Position numbers and translations under genes: made by a program | In this document: piece by piece, positions 47,312 to 59,103 of the stretch | Layout of the letters: every line of letters starts with the position of its first letter | Numbering within the stretch: position 1 is the first letter of the stretch | Notes under the pieces: generated by a model | What the model was told of the DNA's origin: nothing | Seen by the model: only the letters and a program-made list of their open reading frames with translations | The model's database searches: none | NCBI GenBank assembly: GCA_027943335.1 | Contig: BSBK01006357.1 | Coordinates: forward strand, 329,001-393,000 | Reading direction: 5' to 3' | Origin: Chamaecyparis obtusa | Taxonomy: Eukaryota > Streptophyta > Pinopsida > Cupressales > Cupressaceae | Length of the DNA: 64,000 nucleotides

Positions 47312-48189
47312 GATAATGAAGAAGATGTTAAGAGTGATGGGGAAAGAGAAGATATGGATAAGGAAGACTATTGTGAGTCAGTTGAGGAGGGAGTTGTTGA
47401 TCAATATTTTTCCCTTAAGGAGAATTCAACAAGGGTGGTGATGACTACTATTAGATCTGTGGTTGATGACGATATTAACAGAATCCCTATTTTTCAAAAA
47501 GAGGATTTGGATGCTGAAAAGGAGAAGAAGAATAATACCTAGAGTAAAGGAGAGGCCACTTCGTTGGAAGAGGAATATTTTAACAAAAAAAAATTCCTAC
47601 TATGGGTGTTCTCAATGTGGCCAGGAGAAGAGTGATCTTGGCCTTTAACTTAGATAAATAGGATTTCCATGAAATGAACAAGATGGGCATCAAGTAAAGA
47701 AATTTGGATGCAAAATATGATGTGCTGGAGGAGACTATGGATAAGATGAGGAATGACACGGTCATGGGTAATAGTAAAGGTAAAAGTGTTTTGATTGAGG
47801 GGATGCATAATTTTAGCATGCAGGAAGAGAAAAAGTGGAGTATCATTGATGAGAAGCTTTCTCCCATCTACAACAATGTAAAAAATAATGATAATATGCT
47901 TAGAAATATTTTTTCTCACAATAATGAAGGCATGAAAACAAGTTTTATTAATCTTAATGCACTTTACTCACTATTCAAGGGAAACTACTAGGAAAAAAAT
48001 GCTATCCTGGTTGACGATGACCCAGTTAAGCTGGAAGGTTAGGTTGTTGGTCCTAGCACTAGAACCAAAGTGAGCATTAAGAAGAGGATGGTGACTCTAC
48101 CAAAGGATCTAGTGAGCATTAAAGAGTCAATTCAAAAGATCCAGGTTTTGTAGGAGGCTTCTGAGGAGTTTCCAAATATTCTGGACTGA
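47312..48189 (+). pseudogene. Right half of the acidic-tailed gene split by element 3
   Basis: Begins at the GATAA duplication with NEEDVKSDGERED. With one duplication removed this is in frame with the left half. It continues through STRVVMTTIRSVVDDDI to a TAG at 47540, then after a frameshift LDAKYDVLEETMDKMRND, IDEKLSPIYNNVKNNDN (coiled-coil-like), KEKNAILV-like sequence and SIKESIQKIQVL, ending with a TGA at 48187. AATAAA at 48415 could be its polyadenylation signal. Family not recognised. Confidence 0.55.
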
Positions 48190-48637
48190 CTATTGTTGTT
48201 GGTTGCTTTTTTTGTTCTATCTACTGGTTGTATTGCTAGAATTTGTTCTTTTTTTCTAGTTGGAGCCTTTTAATTATAATATCTTTATTAAGGCATTTCT
48301 TTGGTGTTGCATGTTTCTTGTGGTAGTTGGTGTTTCTATGATTCTGCACTATGCTCTTTTCTTTTCCTACCATGTAAAGGGTTTCAGGTCCCCTTCAAAA
48401 CCCGTTTTTACCTTAATAAAAAACAAGATGTGTTTTTGATGTGTTATATGAGCATGATACATAGGATTTTTGGCCAAACATATGGAAATATAACTATATG
48501 TCCAATCTCCATAGTCTTGCAATCAAAACTATTATACCAAGTCTTTGTATGTAGTATCCATATACTATTAGGGTTTTAAGGCATACTAGAGTAGTAAACA
48601 ATATTATATTAAATGAAAAATAAAAGAGGAAAATAGT
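48190..48637 (+). other. 3' flank of the acidic pseudogene
   Basis: T-rich, UTR-like sequence with a GGGTTTCAGG/CCCTTCAAAACCC stretch and AATAAAAAAC at 48415. It ends at the left terminus of the second Tat element. Confidence 0.45.
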
Positions 48638-49556
48638 TGTGTGTGTATGCTAAACACCTTCACGAAATTAGGACTATTAACTAACAATTCAAAGCAAATA
48701 CAATACAAATTTAAACTAAGAAATGCATTTAATATCCATAACATCTCATGGTTCTCTAATTAGATGTGGTAAGTAGAGCTCTTAGCTTAATCTAGTGACA
48801 CTTCTAAAATGAGAAATCAATGATGCTACAATGCTTAATCTAGCTCACAATTCTCCATTATGCTATGATAAATTGAAATGCTAATGCTAAATGCTCTCAA
48901 TTGCTATCAAATGCTCATAAAATGCCTATAATAACAATGCTTTGCTCTCTAATTCTCTTCTATGTTATTGCTCTCAAAATGACTCTTATTTATAGTAAAT
49001 TCCCAAGGGTAGGGGGTAGAGTGAAGTAATCATGATTTAGCCTTGGTTGAGTCAAAAACTTTGCAATTTTTTTAAATGGGGGGACAATTTAAATGTTTGT
49101 CTCAAAGCTTTGGACAAAAAGATGAAATTGAGTGGTTGAGATTCAAAGTTGAATTTGTGTGATTGAGATTCAATTCCTTTGAGTGATCCATGTGCTTTGT
49201 ATTCTCAATGAACTCATTGGTTGCTCAATTTTTGTTGAAAGATATTAAGATTTATTAAATTCCATCAATTAATTAAATTAGCCATGTAGGGAATAGGTTC
49301 ATTTTGATTTTTGATTTAACAACTATGCAATTAATTGATTAAAATCAATTATATAGTGTTTTTCATCCCTTTAAGCTTTGATTTAATTATTTAATGTCAT
49401 TATTTAATTTTTCCTTTGATTTGATTAATTTTGTCCAATTTTGATTTAATAAATGTCCATTTTGATTTAATCCTTTTTTATGAGAATTAGTGCATTTTGA
49501 TGATTTTGAGCCATTTTATTAATTTAAAAGCACTTGTCCATTTTTTAGTGTCTACA
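48638..49556 (-). repeat. 3' LTR of element 2
   Basis: + strand TGTGTGTGTATGC to GTGTCTACA, 919 bases. No second copy is in the window, so the left boundary rests on the TG start and its likeness to the element 1 LTR terminus (TGTGTGTGTG). The right boundary is firm because the conserved polypurine region follows. A minus-strand TATAAATA lies at 48987-48994, where element 1 has its TATA box. Confidence 0.75.
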
Positions 49557-49560
49557 AATG

Positions 49561-49570
49561 CCCCTCTTTG
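49561..49570 (-). other. Polypurine tract of element 2
   Basis: On the minus strand AAAGAGGGG followed by CATT and the LTR start TGTAGACAC. Neighbouring bases TGCGAAG and GATTCAAAGA match element 1. Confidence 0.85.
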
Positions 49571-50948
49571 AATTGATGTGCGAAGAACATTGATTCAAAG
49601 AAAATTTTAAGTCCTGATCACTTTTTAGGTCCTGATTTACTGATACACTGATATGCCACTAATATGATTGCTAGGTCGTGATATGAAATTGATTGCTGCT
49701 TGATATGATATGCCTCTGATTTGATTTGATAAAATGATATGTGCCCCACTGATTCATTGATATTTGATGTCAATTTGATACTCTGATGCCCCCTCAGAAA
49801 TGAAACATATCGATTGCTTGTTTTGAAATGTGATGTTATTTGATTGATTGAGTCAATATGTTTTCATTTCTAAAATATATTGATGATATGCTGATTTTGA
49901 TAATGCCCCGATTCAATTGATAGATTGACATTAGGTCAATAGGTCAAAATTTACCTCTAAATTAGATCAAAATTAGCTTAAATAGGTTGAAAAACCTAGA
50001 TCTACTATTCATTTTCACTTTTGACTATTGAGATTTTAATGCTTTGATCCTTCTTTGATTTTCATGATGGTTGTCCCTATTAGAGAGCATCGGTTTGAGA
50101 GAGGTCATCGCTATCAGAGGTCATTGGACTATGGACCTCTAGTGAGTCATTTATAACCTTCCTTGTGCATTTATTGCTCTTTTTCTACATTTATTGCAAT
50201 TTTTCCTTATTTTCATAGATTAGATAATGCAAAATGTCGCTTAGGAGTAGTTAAATGCCGTGTAACCTTGTTAAACACCACATCCACGCTTTTTACTCAA
50301 GCCTCCACATAGTAAAGTGCCACTTAGGAATATTTAGGTCTCACCTGATATTGATATGTTTTCACGTAATAGTAGGGTTTTCATGCCAATTGCTATATAT
50401 TTTTCTGCATATAAAACCCTAGGCTTTTAATGCCGCCTAGGCTCCTTAAAATACCGCCTAGCATTATGAAGTACCGCGTGATAGGTGAAATGACGTGTGT
50501 TAATAATAAAGCACTGTGTAGTACCTTTTCTACAATGTGTAAGGTAAAATACCACATGGTAATAGGAAAATGACGCCTACAAGATTTTGAAAAAAAAATT
50601 TGAACTCAACTTGATTTTTGTGATAAAAATTTGATAACTCTGATTGATTGATTGATTTCCCCGATAGCTAGGTTTTTTGTAGTTTAAAAAATAATTGATT
50701 AGGATATCAGGATAATGGTACCAATGAATGTGATTTGTCAATTTGATAGGATAGAAAAACTTATAGGTAGGATTGATAATTCATTCTCAAGACATAGAGA
50801 CACGAACAAATGGTACTTGGTTTGATTTCTTGATACTTTGATTATGATAGGACTAATTGACTTAAAATGATTCACTAATATAGAAAATTGATATGATTCT
50901 CTTGATTTTTCCAAACAGGCACATTTTTGTAAACTCTATATATGGACC
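49571..50948 (+). other. Region upstream of the antisense PMD ORF
   Basis: No ORF. 50230-50585 holds about eight irregular copies of a motif like AATGCCGCCTAGG. A + strand TATAAAA at 50410-50416 lies ~535 bases before the PMD reading frame and could be its promoter. Otherwise repetitive GATATG-rich sequence. Confidence 0.45.
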
Positions 50949-52742
50949 GTAGCTTCATGGGACATTGAGTTAGGTAAGGATTTGACTCTAGCAGAGTATC
51001 AAGTTATTGAGTTGTGTGGCCTTAGCTTCCTTCTTGACATCCCGTGGTTCTAGCTGAACCGTGGCCTTCTTATCGCAGTGGCAGAGAGATGGCACTTTGA
51101 CCACAATACCTTCCATCTACCTTTTGGAGAGATGACCATCACCTCGGAGGATGTGTATTCACTATTGTGCATTCCTTGTCACAAAGAGATGGTATATTAC
51201 AATTATGTTTATGATAGTACAGTCTACAGATGAGTGTTTGGAGATAACACTATTGATGATGACACTAATATGTGGGCATAGTTCACTTCATTCCCCACAT
51301 TTCCAACAATATTGGGTGCTCTGATCATTGTATTACTGCTTCCTGACCGATGAGGTCATGGCTTCTCAGTTGGATGGGGTAGGACACTCGAGGACTTGCT
51401 TGCACAACCTCAATGGTTTGATTGGGGCGCATGTGTCCTTTCTCAGCTTTATCATGATTTGCATGAGGTTGTATATAGGGAGAGTGCTTCATTGTCAGTA
51501 GGTACTATGATCCTTTAGTTATGGGTGTGGGAGCATCTTCACATCACTAGGCCAGTGTCAAACAAGATTCAGGGGCAAGGATTTCCTTATGCTTTTCTAT
51601 ATGGTGGCACGGTTGTCCAGCATCATCTAGGAAAACTTGAGTATTGGCACCATCATATTGATGATCTTGATTAGGTCTAGTGGGGTCCATATATAGGCTG
51701 CGAGAGATGGAGGGAGGATGATGATGAGCTCCCATATATGTTTGCACCTCAGTGGATGATTGGTAGAGCTACTACTATTATTGAGTGGTTTTTCTTCGAT
51801 CGAGTTTCTCGACAGTATGGCAGAGTATAGGATATGCCACAGGGTACAATGTTATATGCCAGAGTCCAGGCAAAGTGATCCATGTGGGGTGCTTAGATAG
51901 ATTTTCAATTTTCCTGTGACCAGATTGCTTGTTTGGAAAACTGCAGATGGGATTTTCTTAGGGGTGTTTTTGATGCTAGTATGTCACATGAGTATCAAGA
52001 CTGGTGGTCTTGAAACAGATTCTTTAGATTTACAAATCCAGCAGAGCCTATCTTAGGTCGTGATGAGAGATCAGAGGATGACAAAGGTGATGATGTTGGG
52101 GATGGTGGTGGTAGCAGGAGGAGATGTCAGAGATGATGAGCTTGGAGAGCACGGAGATCTCCTCAGGTCATGGATTGAGGATGAGATGGACCATGGGTGA
52201 GAGGTGGACATGGTTGGGATAGAGCTAGGGGACAAGTTTGACAGGATCATGGGGCTGAGATGGTACGTCCTAGAGAAATAGTGGGTGATAGATAGTAGAG
52301 ATGATAGAGACAATAGAGGGCTCAGAGATAGGATCATGTAGATGTTTCTTGATAGATTCCTAGTGGTCTGGATCCTTTGGTTCAATTACAGCAAGTTTCC
52401 TTAGCACGGCAAGATCAGGTTCCGGTATAGCAGGATCAGATTCCGGCACAACAGGTACCTCCATAGGTTACTAGATCATAGGATATGGGTCAGTCATCTT
52501 AGGAAACTCCTAGTATTGATAGTCTATCACAAGATGTTCAGTCATTATGGATAGATGTATCTATTGTTGTTGGCAGATTGGATCAGGTGGCTATGTTGAT
52601 GCAGTAGTTTATGACCTATGTGACTCAAAGGCCTAGTATGGCTAGCACTTCTCAAGCTCCTCCTTCACAGGATAGACAGGATGACAAGGGTCCAACTGGA
52701 TCAGGTGTTGGGGATGGATCGGGTGCTTCTATGGGATCATGA
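50949..52742 (+). pseudogene. Plant mobile domain (PMD) protein, antisense inside element 2
   Basis: One + strand frame of ~600 codons from about 50949 to the TGA at 52740, with no frameshift but 20-30 nonsense codons. The PMD core is clear: CGLSFLLDIPWF, AVAERWHFDHNTFHLPFG, EMTITSEDVYSLLCIP (51020-51180), then ALIIVLLLPDR, WFDWGACVLSQLYHDLHE, QLWVWEHL-type sequence, and FAPQWMIG near 51740. A Gly/Arg/Asp-rich region and a Gln-rich tail end in GSGASMGS. PMD proteins (MAIN/MAIL1 relatives) act in plant silencing and development and also occur in transposable elements. It lies opposite in sense to gag-pol. The start codon is not identified; stops are mostly TAG where Gln or Trp would fit. Confidence 0.88.
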
Positions 52743-54390
52743 TGATTTGATGACAAAGTTGTTCCTTGTTGATGTCTCATGCTTATTGATCGGAACATTT
52801 GATGTATCACTTTGTTGTTGACATTGCATCTTGATATATTGATTTGGTGACTCATTGATATTTCTTGATCATTTATATGATGATATACTTTTCCTTGATT
52901 CTCTTGATGAGTTATTTATGAGATTATCTTTACATGCAACTATATGATGTTTTATAATGCATTTACTTTTGATTATGCTATGGATGCAATGTATCTCATT
53001 TATGATATAGATAGATGGATGCAATGATGTATGAATTTTGATATGTTTTTCTTCTTTTCAATATATGGATGCAAAGCGTTAATGGAAATATGGATATGAA
53101 TGCCCCTATGTTTCTAATTTTTCAAATTTATGCAATGCTATCCTTAAATGTATGCAAATGTTGTATGATGAATGAACTTTTCTCTTTTCTTTTTCTGATA
53201 TATGGATAATGAATAATGAGTAATGCTATGGATGAATGCAATGCAAAAGATAACCTCACATGATTGATTTTGGATCAAGGATGAAACATTTAATTGAACC
53301 CCCTTTTCAATATTTTTACTCAAGCTGATTAACCAAACCCCTTTTCCCTTGGAAAAATAACTACAAACATGCACGTAATCTAACATGAAAATGCAATGCA
53401 ATGCAACTAAGTGTCACTAGCTTTTAGCAAAGAAATGCCATAGAGATAAATTTTCATCATTGAGCATTGTAGGACCATTAAAGAAAGTACAACCATCACT
53501 GGCCACATCATGATGATATGAATACTGCTTTTCATCATTTTTGGTAACCTCTTTTTGGAAACTAGTACAACCCTCGCTAGTTGGATGACCAACTATGGGA
53601 GTATGAATACCGATTTCAACGGATTCAATTTTGCAAGTGGATTTTGGTATTAAGATATGGACGATCTAAATAGCCAAGGTATCCGTTTGTGTAAACAAGC
53701 AAAGGTCAATCCTTCATCTTATGTGATAGTCCTCAATAGTTTTTTGATGACCATGTGGTTAGATGAATTCTCATGAGTTGATGTATCTCCCTCAAAATAG
53801 TCACTCAAAGGCAAGAAAATATCATGTCTCCATCATGGCCAATCTAGTCAAAACATCATCAATTAGCTAAAGAGATGTGATAAAATTCATTTCAATAAAG
53901 ATCATCAAAAGAAAGCTTCAAGTGTTTTGCAATGTATCAAGATTTTCAAATAGAATTTCCAACCATTCTGATCTTTTAAAGTATTGTCAATTTTTAATCC
54001 CGAATAATAAAGTCAATGAAGGCTCAAGGATTAAGTTGTGGAATCAGAATACTTGGGTGTGAACAATGATATCCATCAAAGGTTCAACAAAAATCTCTCT
54101 TCTGAAGCTCTGATAATCCCTTCTCTGATGTGACTGAATGTAGCACTAATTGAATCCATTTGTACCAAAAATCCAATCCTTTCCTACCCCCAAGTGATAA
54201 ATGTGATCATGTGACAAACTTAGGGCCAATAGGCAATGCAACAATGTAGCTAAAAGGTTTTATTATGACTATGCACAAATGACAGATGCAATGAAGATTT
54301 ACAAGTGAGATGTTGGGAATGCAATATGTACACATACAACTAGGAAATGACTTAAGGGAACAAAAGGTGCTTGATTACCAAGTTTTCACC
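52743..54390. other. Spacer between the PMD ORF and integrase, element 2
   Basis: AT-rich with GATATG/GATGCAATG repeats near 52980-53250. No supported gene. Confidence 0.45.
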
Positions 54391-54530
54391 TTTTGGGGCT
54401 TTTTCTCTTTTTTTTTTTCTACCAAGGCACCTATTGCTAGGTTTTCACCAAGGCACTTTTTTCTTTTTCAATTTTTTTCTTTTTTCTTTTTTTTTCAATT
54501 TTTTTTTATATTTTCAGGATCTCTTTTCAC
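54391..54530 (-). repeat. Conserved GGTGCCTTGG motif and T-rich tract, element 2
   Basis: TTTTCACC...ACCAAGGCACCTATTGCTAG with a repeat AAGGCACTTTTTTC and a T-rich tract, matching 11820-12070 of element 1 in order and orientation downstream of integrase. Confidence 0.65.
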
Positions 54531-54587
54531 TTTGTACAATAAATATGATGCTCCTCATCTGATACTCTTTATACTCTTTCATCTACC

Positions 54588-55795
54588 TCATGTATAGGAC
54601 CTCTTTAGATGAATGCTATTGATAGGTTCTTGTAGCTCTTCTCCATCACAATCTGCTAATTTATAAGTTCCCATTCCAAATGAAGAAATAATGATGAACG
54701 GACCAAGCCAATTAGCCTCCCATTTACCCTTCTGTTCTCTTTCGGCTTGATTTTTAGGGTTTTCTCCTAGTACTAAGTCCCCTACTTGAAAGACTCTCAC
54801 TTTGATATGCTTATTGTATTTCCTTGAGATCCTGTTCTGATAGACTTTCAAGTGTTCATAGGCTTGTGTTTAGTGTTCTTCTAACAATTCTAATCGTTGA
54901 AGTTGGGAAACTCTATAGTCCTCATCTGTTATCAACCCTTGCAATGATACTTGTAAAGATGGGATTTCAACCTCTAATGGTAGAACAGCTTCGGCTCCAT
55001 AAACCAATGAAAATGGTGTGGCTCTTGTAAGTGTCTGAATGCTAGTTCTATAGGCCCATAATACCAGAGTGATTTACACATGCCAATCTCTTCTTGACTT
55101 ATTCACTGATCTCTTCAAAATTTTGAGGATGTTCTTATTTGTAGCTTCGGCTTGTCCATTTCCTTGAGGATAATAAATGGATGAAGAGTGATGTGTAATA
55201 TGGAATGTGCCACAAAGTTCATCCACATCTTTGTTTTTGAATTGTTTTCCATTGTTTTTTATTATGGCATGAGTAATACCATATCTGCAAATGATGTGAT
55301 TGATTATGAACATGGAGATCTGTTTGCCCATAGCCGTGATCAAAGGAATGACTTCTACCCACTTTGTGAAATACTCCGTCGTGGTGATGATGTACTTGTG
55401 CCCATTGGAAGATGGTGGACATATTATGCCAATCAAGTCAAATCCCCATTGATAAAATGGCCATGGTGTAACAAATAGGTGCAATTCTTGTTCCGGTACA
55501 TGTATCATTTTGCCATGGTATTGACATTTGCTGCATATTTTGACAAAGTAACAAGCATCTTTCTCTAAGGTTTTCCAAAAGTACCCCATACGAAGGATCT
55601 TCTTGGCTAGGTTTAATCCGCTTGATTACAACCCGCGAATGACCTCATGAACCTCACTTAAAGCTAACCTAGACTCCTCTTCCTCTAGACATCTAAGTAA
55701 CATCCCGTCAAGACCCTTACGATACAATTTTTTAGAAAGGATTATGTAACGGGATGATTGTCAGATGAAATTTTGTTTTTGGGCTCGTGATTGGT
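54588..55795 (-). pseudogene. Integrase of element 2
   Basis: One frame with stops near 55620, 55070 and 54870. The zinc finger is damaged (the second His region reads GL-stop-SSG). CSKC is kept. In the 171-codon core: Asp51 (WGFDLIG), residue 112 is Asn (KNNGKQF) where element 1 has Asp (TDNGGQF), and Glu148 (GNGQAEATN). The D-to-N change abolishes the expected metal ligand. C-terminal FQVGDLVL, ANWLGPF present, no chromodomain. Confidence 0.92.
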
Positions 55796-57060
55796 CTATA
55801 GGTAACACTTGGTCTTTGAGATAGGTATAGATAGGGTCGTACCAAGGTGAGTCATGTCCATTGAATAGGGAAACAATTTGGGTTTCAGGAAGGTCAAATG
55901 CTGGTTTTTCCAACTCTTCCACCAAGAATTCATACTTCTCATTATGATTTGGTTTTTGAAGGAAGCCAAGGTCACCATTGCATCAGCTGCTATGTTCTTC
56001 TCTCTTGGAATTTGTTCAAAGGTTATCAAAGAAAAGTACTTTTTCCAAGCATCTATCATAGTCTTGTATGGCATGAGTTTCTCATCTTTGGTATTGTATT
56101 CATCATTGATCTGATTGATTATTAACTGAGAGTCTCCATACACTTGTAGTTCGGTGATGTTCCATTCTAAAACCATCTTAATGCCAATGACCAAAGCCTC
56201 ATATTCTGCTATGTTGTTTGTACATAGGAATAAAAGCTTGTATGACTTGGGGATAGTGTACTCTTGAGGGGTAATCAATATTATGCTGGCCCCAGAACCT
56301 CCTTGTGTATATGAGTCGTCGAAATACAACTTCCATGTCTTGGCCTCTATGTTGACAATTGTTGAATCCGAAAACTCCACTTGAATGGTTTGTGTAGAAA
56401 TTAATGGGTTTTCAGCTAAGTGATCTACTATCACTTGTCCTTTTATGGATTTCCTATCCACATACTCAATGTCAAATTCACTTAATATCATGACCCATTT
56501 TGCTATCCTACCTGTTAAGGCAGTTTTGCTTAGCAAATATTTTAGAGGATCAATTTTTGCAATAAGTTTCACCTTGTGCATCAACATGTAATGCCTTAAT
56601 TTTTGTGATGCAAAGACAACTGCTAGACAAACTCTTTCCATGAATGTATAATTGAGTTCATACTTGATCAATGTTCTACTCAAGTAGTAGATTTCTCTTT
56701 CTTTCCCTTGCTCATCTTCTTGCACCAAAAGAACTCCTAGAGACCTCTCGGTGAAAGATATGTACAGCAACAACGGTTTTCCCTTGATTGGTGGCATTAG
56801 GATTGGTGGATTTATTAGATAAGTCTTCAACAAGGTGAAGGCTTTGTTGCATTCTTCATCACACATGAAAATAGTGTCTTTGTGTAGTAACCTTGTGAAT
56901 GAATGACATTTTTCTGCCAGTTGAGAGATATAGCTCCTTATTGATTGAATCTTGCCTTGAAGGGACCTCATTTGACTTATGTTCTTTGGAATCTCCATAT
57001 CCATTATTGCTTGGACCTTTTTCAGATCTACTTCAATGCCTTTTTCTGACACTATGTAGC
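55796..57060 (-). pseudogene. RNase H plus archaeal-type RNase H of element 2
   Basis: A 418-codon open stretch: GKIQSIRSYISQLAEK (RT connection), INPPILMPPI, YYLSRTLIKYE, KIDPLKYLLSKTAL, then the second RNase H with LYFDDSYTQ, AEYEAL, GDSQLI and AADAMV. All four acidic positions are kept, with DGS changed to DDS. After LASF (~55950) a frameshift leaves the last ~55 codons out of register. The upstream frame differs from RT by a one-base shift near 57105. Confidence 0.92.
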
Positions 57061-58623
57061 CTAATAACTTGCCAGATTGAATACCAAAAGCATATTTTTT
57101 GGATTAAGTCTCACTTTGAATTGTTCCAATCTTGTGAATATCTTTTCCAAAATTTGTAGGTGATCTTCTCTTTTATGTGACTTTGCCAATATGTCATCCA
57201 CATAATCTTCTAGAAAGGTCTGCATCATATCATGGAAGATAGTTGTCATTGCCCTTTAGTATGTGGCTCTGGCATTTTTAAGGCCGAAGGGCATTACGTT
57301 CCAACAAAAGGTGCCCCAAGGGCATGTAAAGGTTGTCTTCTCTTGGTCTTTGGGTGGAATTTTTATTTGATTGTAGCCGCTAAAACCATCAATTAATGAG
57401 TACATGGAGTGACCCACTATCAAGTCAACTATTGCATCTATGCTCGGAAGTGGGAAGTTGTCCTTAGGACATGCAAGATTCAAGTCTCTAAAATCTGTGC
57501 ATACACGAATGGATTTATCATGCTTGGTGATCGGTACAATATTAGATATCCATTCAACATATGCAATTACTCTTATAAACCCCACCTTTAATAATTTCTC
57601 CAATTCAGCTTTGACTAGGAGAGCTACATGTGGGTGCATCTTTCTCAACTTTTGCTTGACGGGCTTAACCCCTAGTTTAACATTCAAATGGTGCATAATG
57701 AAGTCAGGATCCAATCCTGGCATGTCGGCATAAGACCATGCAAAGTTTACTTGTTTTTCTTGAAAAATTTTGATAAAATCCTTTCTTTCTAAAGGTGTAA
57801 GTGACGTTGTTAGGTGTATAAATTTAGGATCCAATTTTATTCCAATGTTGACCTTTTCTGTTGGCTCTATGAGAATCGGTGACCTTTCTTCTTCATGATC
57901 GGGTAGGGTATCCAACCTCTTTTCCTTTGGTGCCACAGTTGGGTTTTCACCATAGGAAACATCCTTTATCTTTACTTTCTTTGGTTCTAGTGCTACCACA
58001 TAGTAGTTTTCATCACTAGAACTTTTCATTTTTTTCATTTTTTTCTTTGGATTAAGAGATTGGACCCTGGATGTTCTCATCATGTTTGGACTGAACTCGT
58101 TGGTGAAAGAGGGCTCAACTGCATTTAAGCATTGGGCCATTGCTTGGTCATTTGGGAAATAGAGTAAGTCACTTGGTTCATTTAGGTCCCAATCAATAAG
58201 GTCAAGATGCATCAAGGGTAAGGATTCATTTGGCAAAGTGTCATCAGCTGGAGTTATGGACATGACCTCATTGGAGGGTTCATACATTGTATCATTTAGG
58301 TTTATGACGTGAGCTTCCTCGAGATGGTCCATGGAAGAAGGATCAAAGTTCTCTTCACTTGAGTCCTCAAGGACTTCTACGAGAAATAGCATGGGAAATA
58401 CAACACGTGGATTAATCCTAACATTTGAATCATCCTCCTCCGATGGTTCCCAAAATTCCTCTATCCATGGTCGATTAATGAGTGCTTGTCCTATATTAAG
58501 CTCTTGTATGATGGGATCTTCATTTCTTGGACTTTTTTGCCTTGGAACATTAGCATAAGCATGTATTGTGACAATCTCTTTATCATGGCATGAGTCGTCG
58601 GATAAAGTATCCCATTCATAGTC
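57061..58623 (-). pseudogene. Reverse transcriptase and linker of element 2
   Basis: Acidic linker (DYEWD, EDSSEENFD) then RT: PGLDPDFIMHHLNV, IRVCTDFRDLNLACPKD, YSLIDGFSGYNQI, and after a TAA at 57253 (Gln in the element 1 relative) the YVDD box at ~57200. A one-base deletion near 57105 ends the frame at LNPKNMLL. Catalytic aspartates are present, so loss of function is due to the stop and the shift. Confidence 0.94.
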
Positions 58624-59103
58624 TTAGGAATCATCACTATCCGCATTGGATTCCACCGTGTTCACTTGAGGATATGAATCATGCATGGGGCTGGAGCTTT
58701 CTCCTTTGTGCTCATAGCCTACCCCTGATCTTTCTTCTTTTGACCTCCAAGAGGGTTCAATAGGCTCTAGCAAGCCTCTAGTTCTTTTGCCTAAGGGTCC
58801 TCTTCCCTTGTACCCCATTTTTTGCATTATCTCAAATCCTTTCCCATATTGCTCGGTTTGAATGTTAATGTGTTGAATTCTCTCTACGGGAGTATTTGAG
58901 GTATCATCTTCATCATGATAAATCCATTGGAGAACTTCATCTTCTTCTTTATCAAATTTTGCATTTTCACTTTCCCTTACAAAATAAGAGTTATATTTAT
59001 GAGGAAGATGTTCTTTGGACGGTTTCCCATGTGTTCTTGGAGATGTGGGTAAATTGAATAAGGAAACATAATATTCCCCTACTCCCTTGGACTGGATTTT
59101 ACA
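58624..59103 (-). pseudogene. G-patch region of element 2
   Basis: In frame with gag-protease upstream across a TAA, and with RT downstream. G-patch residues: MQKMGYKGRGPLGKRTRGLL, then SGVGYEHKG (58720-58827). It sits between protease and RT as in element 1. N-terminal part LQWIYHDEDD parallels LAWLYKEDFE of element 1. Confidence 0.85.

Noticed and set aside
51547..52385. Minus-strand ORFs across the PMD region
   Set aside because: Shadows of the + strand PMD frame.
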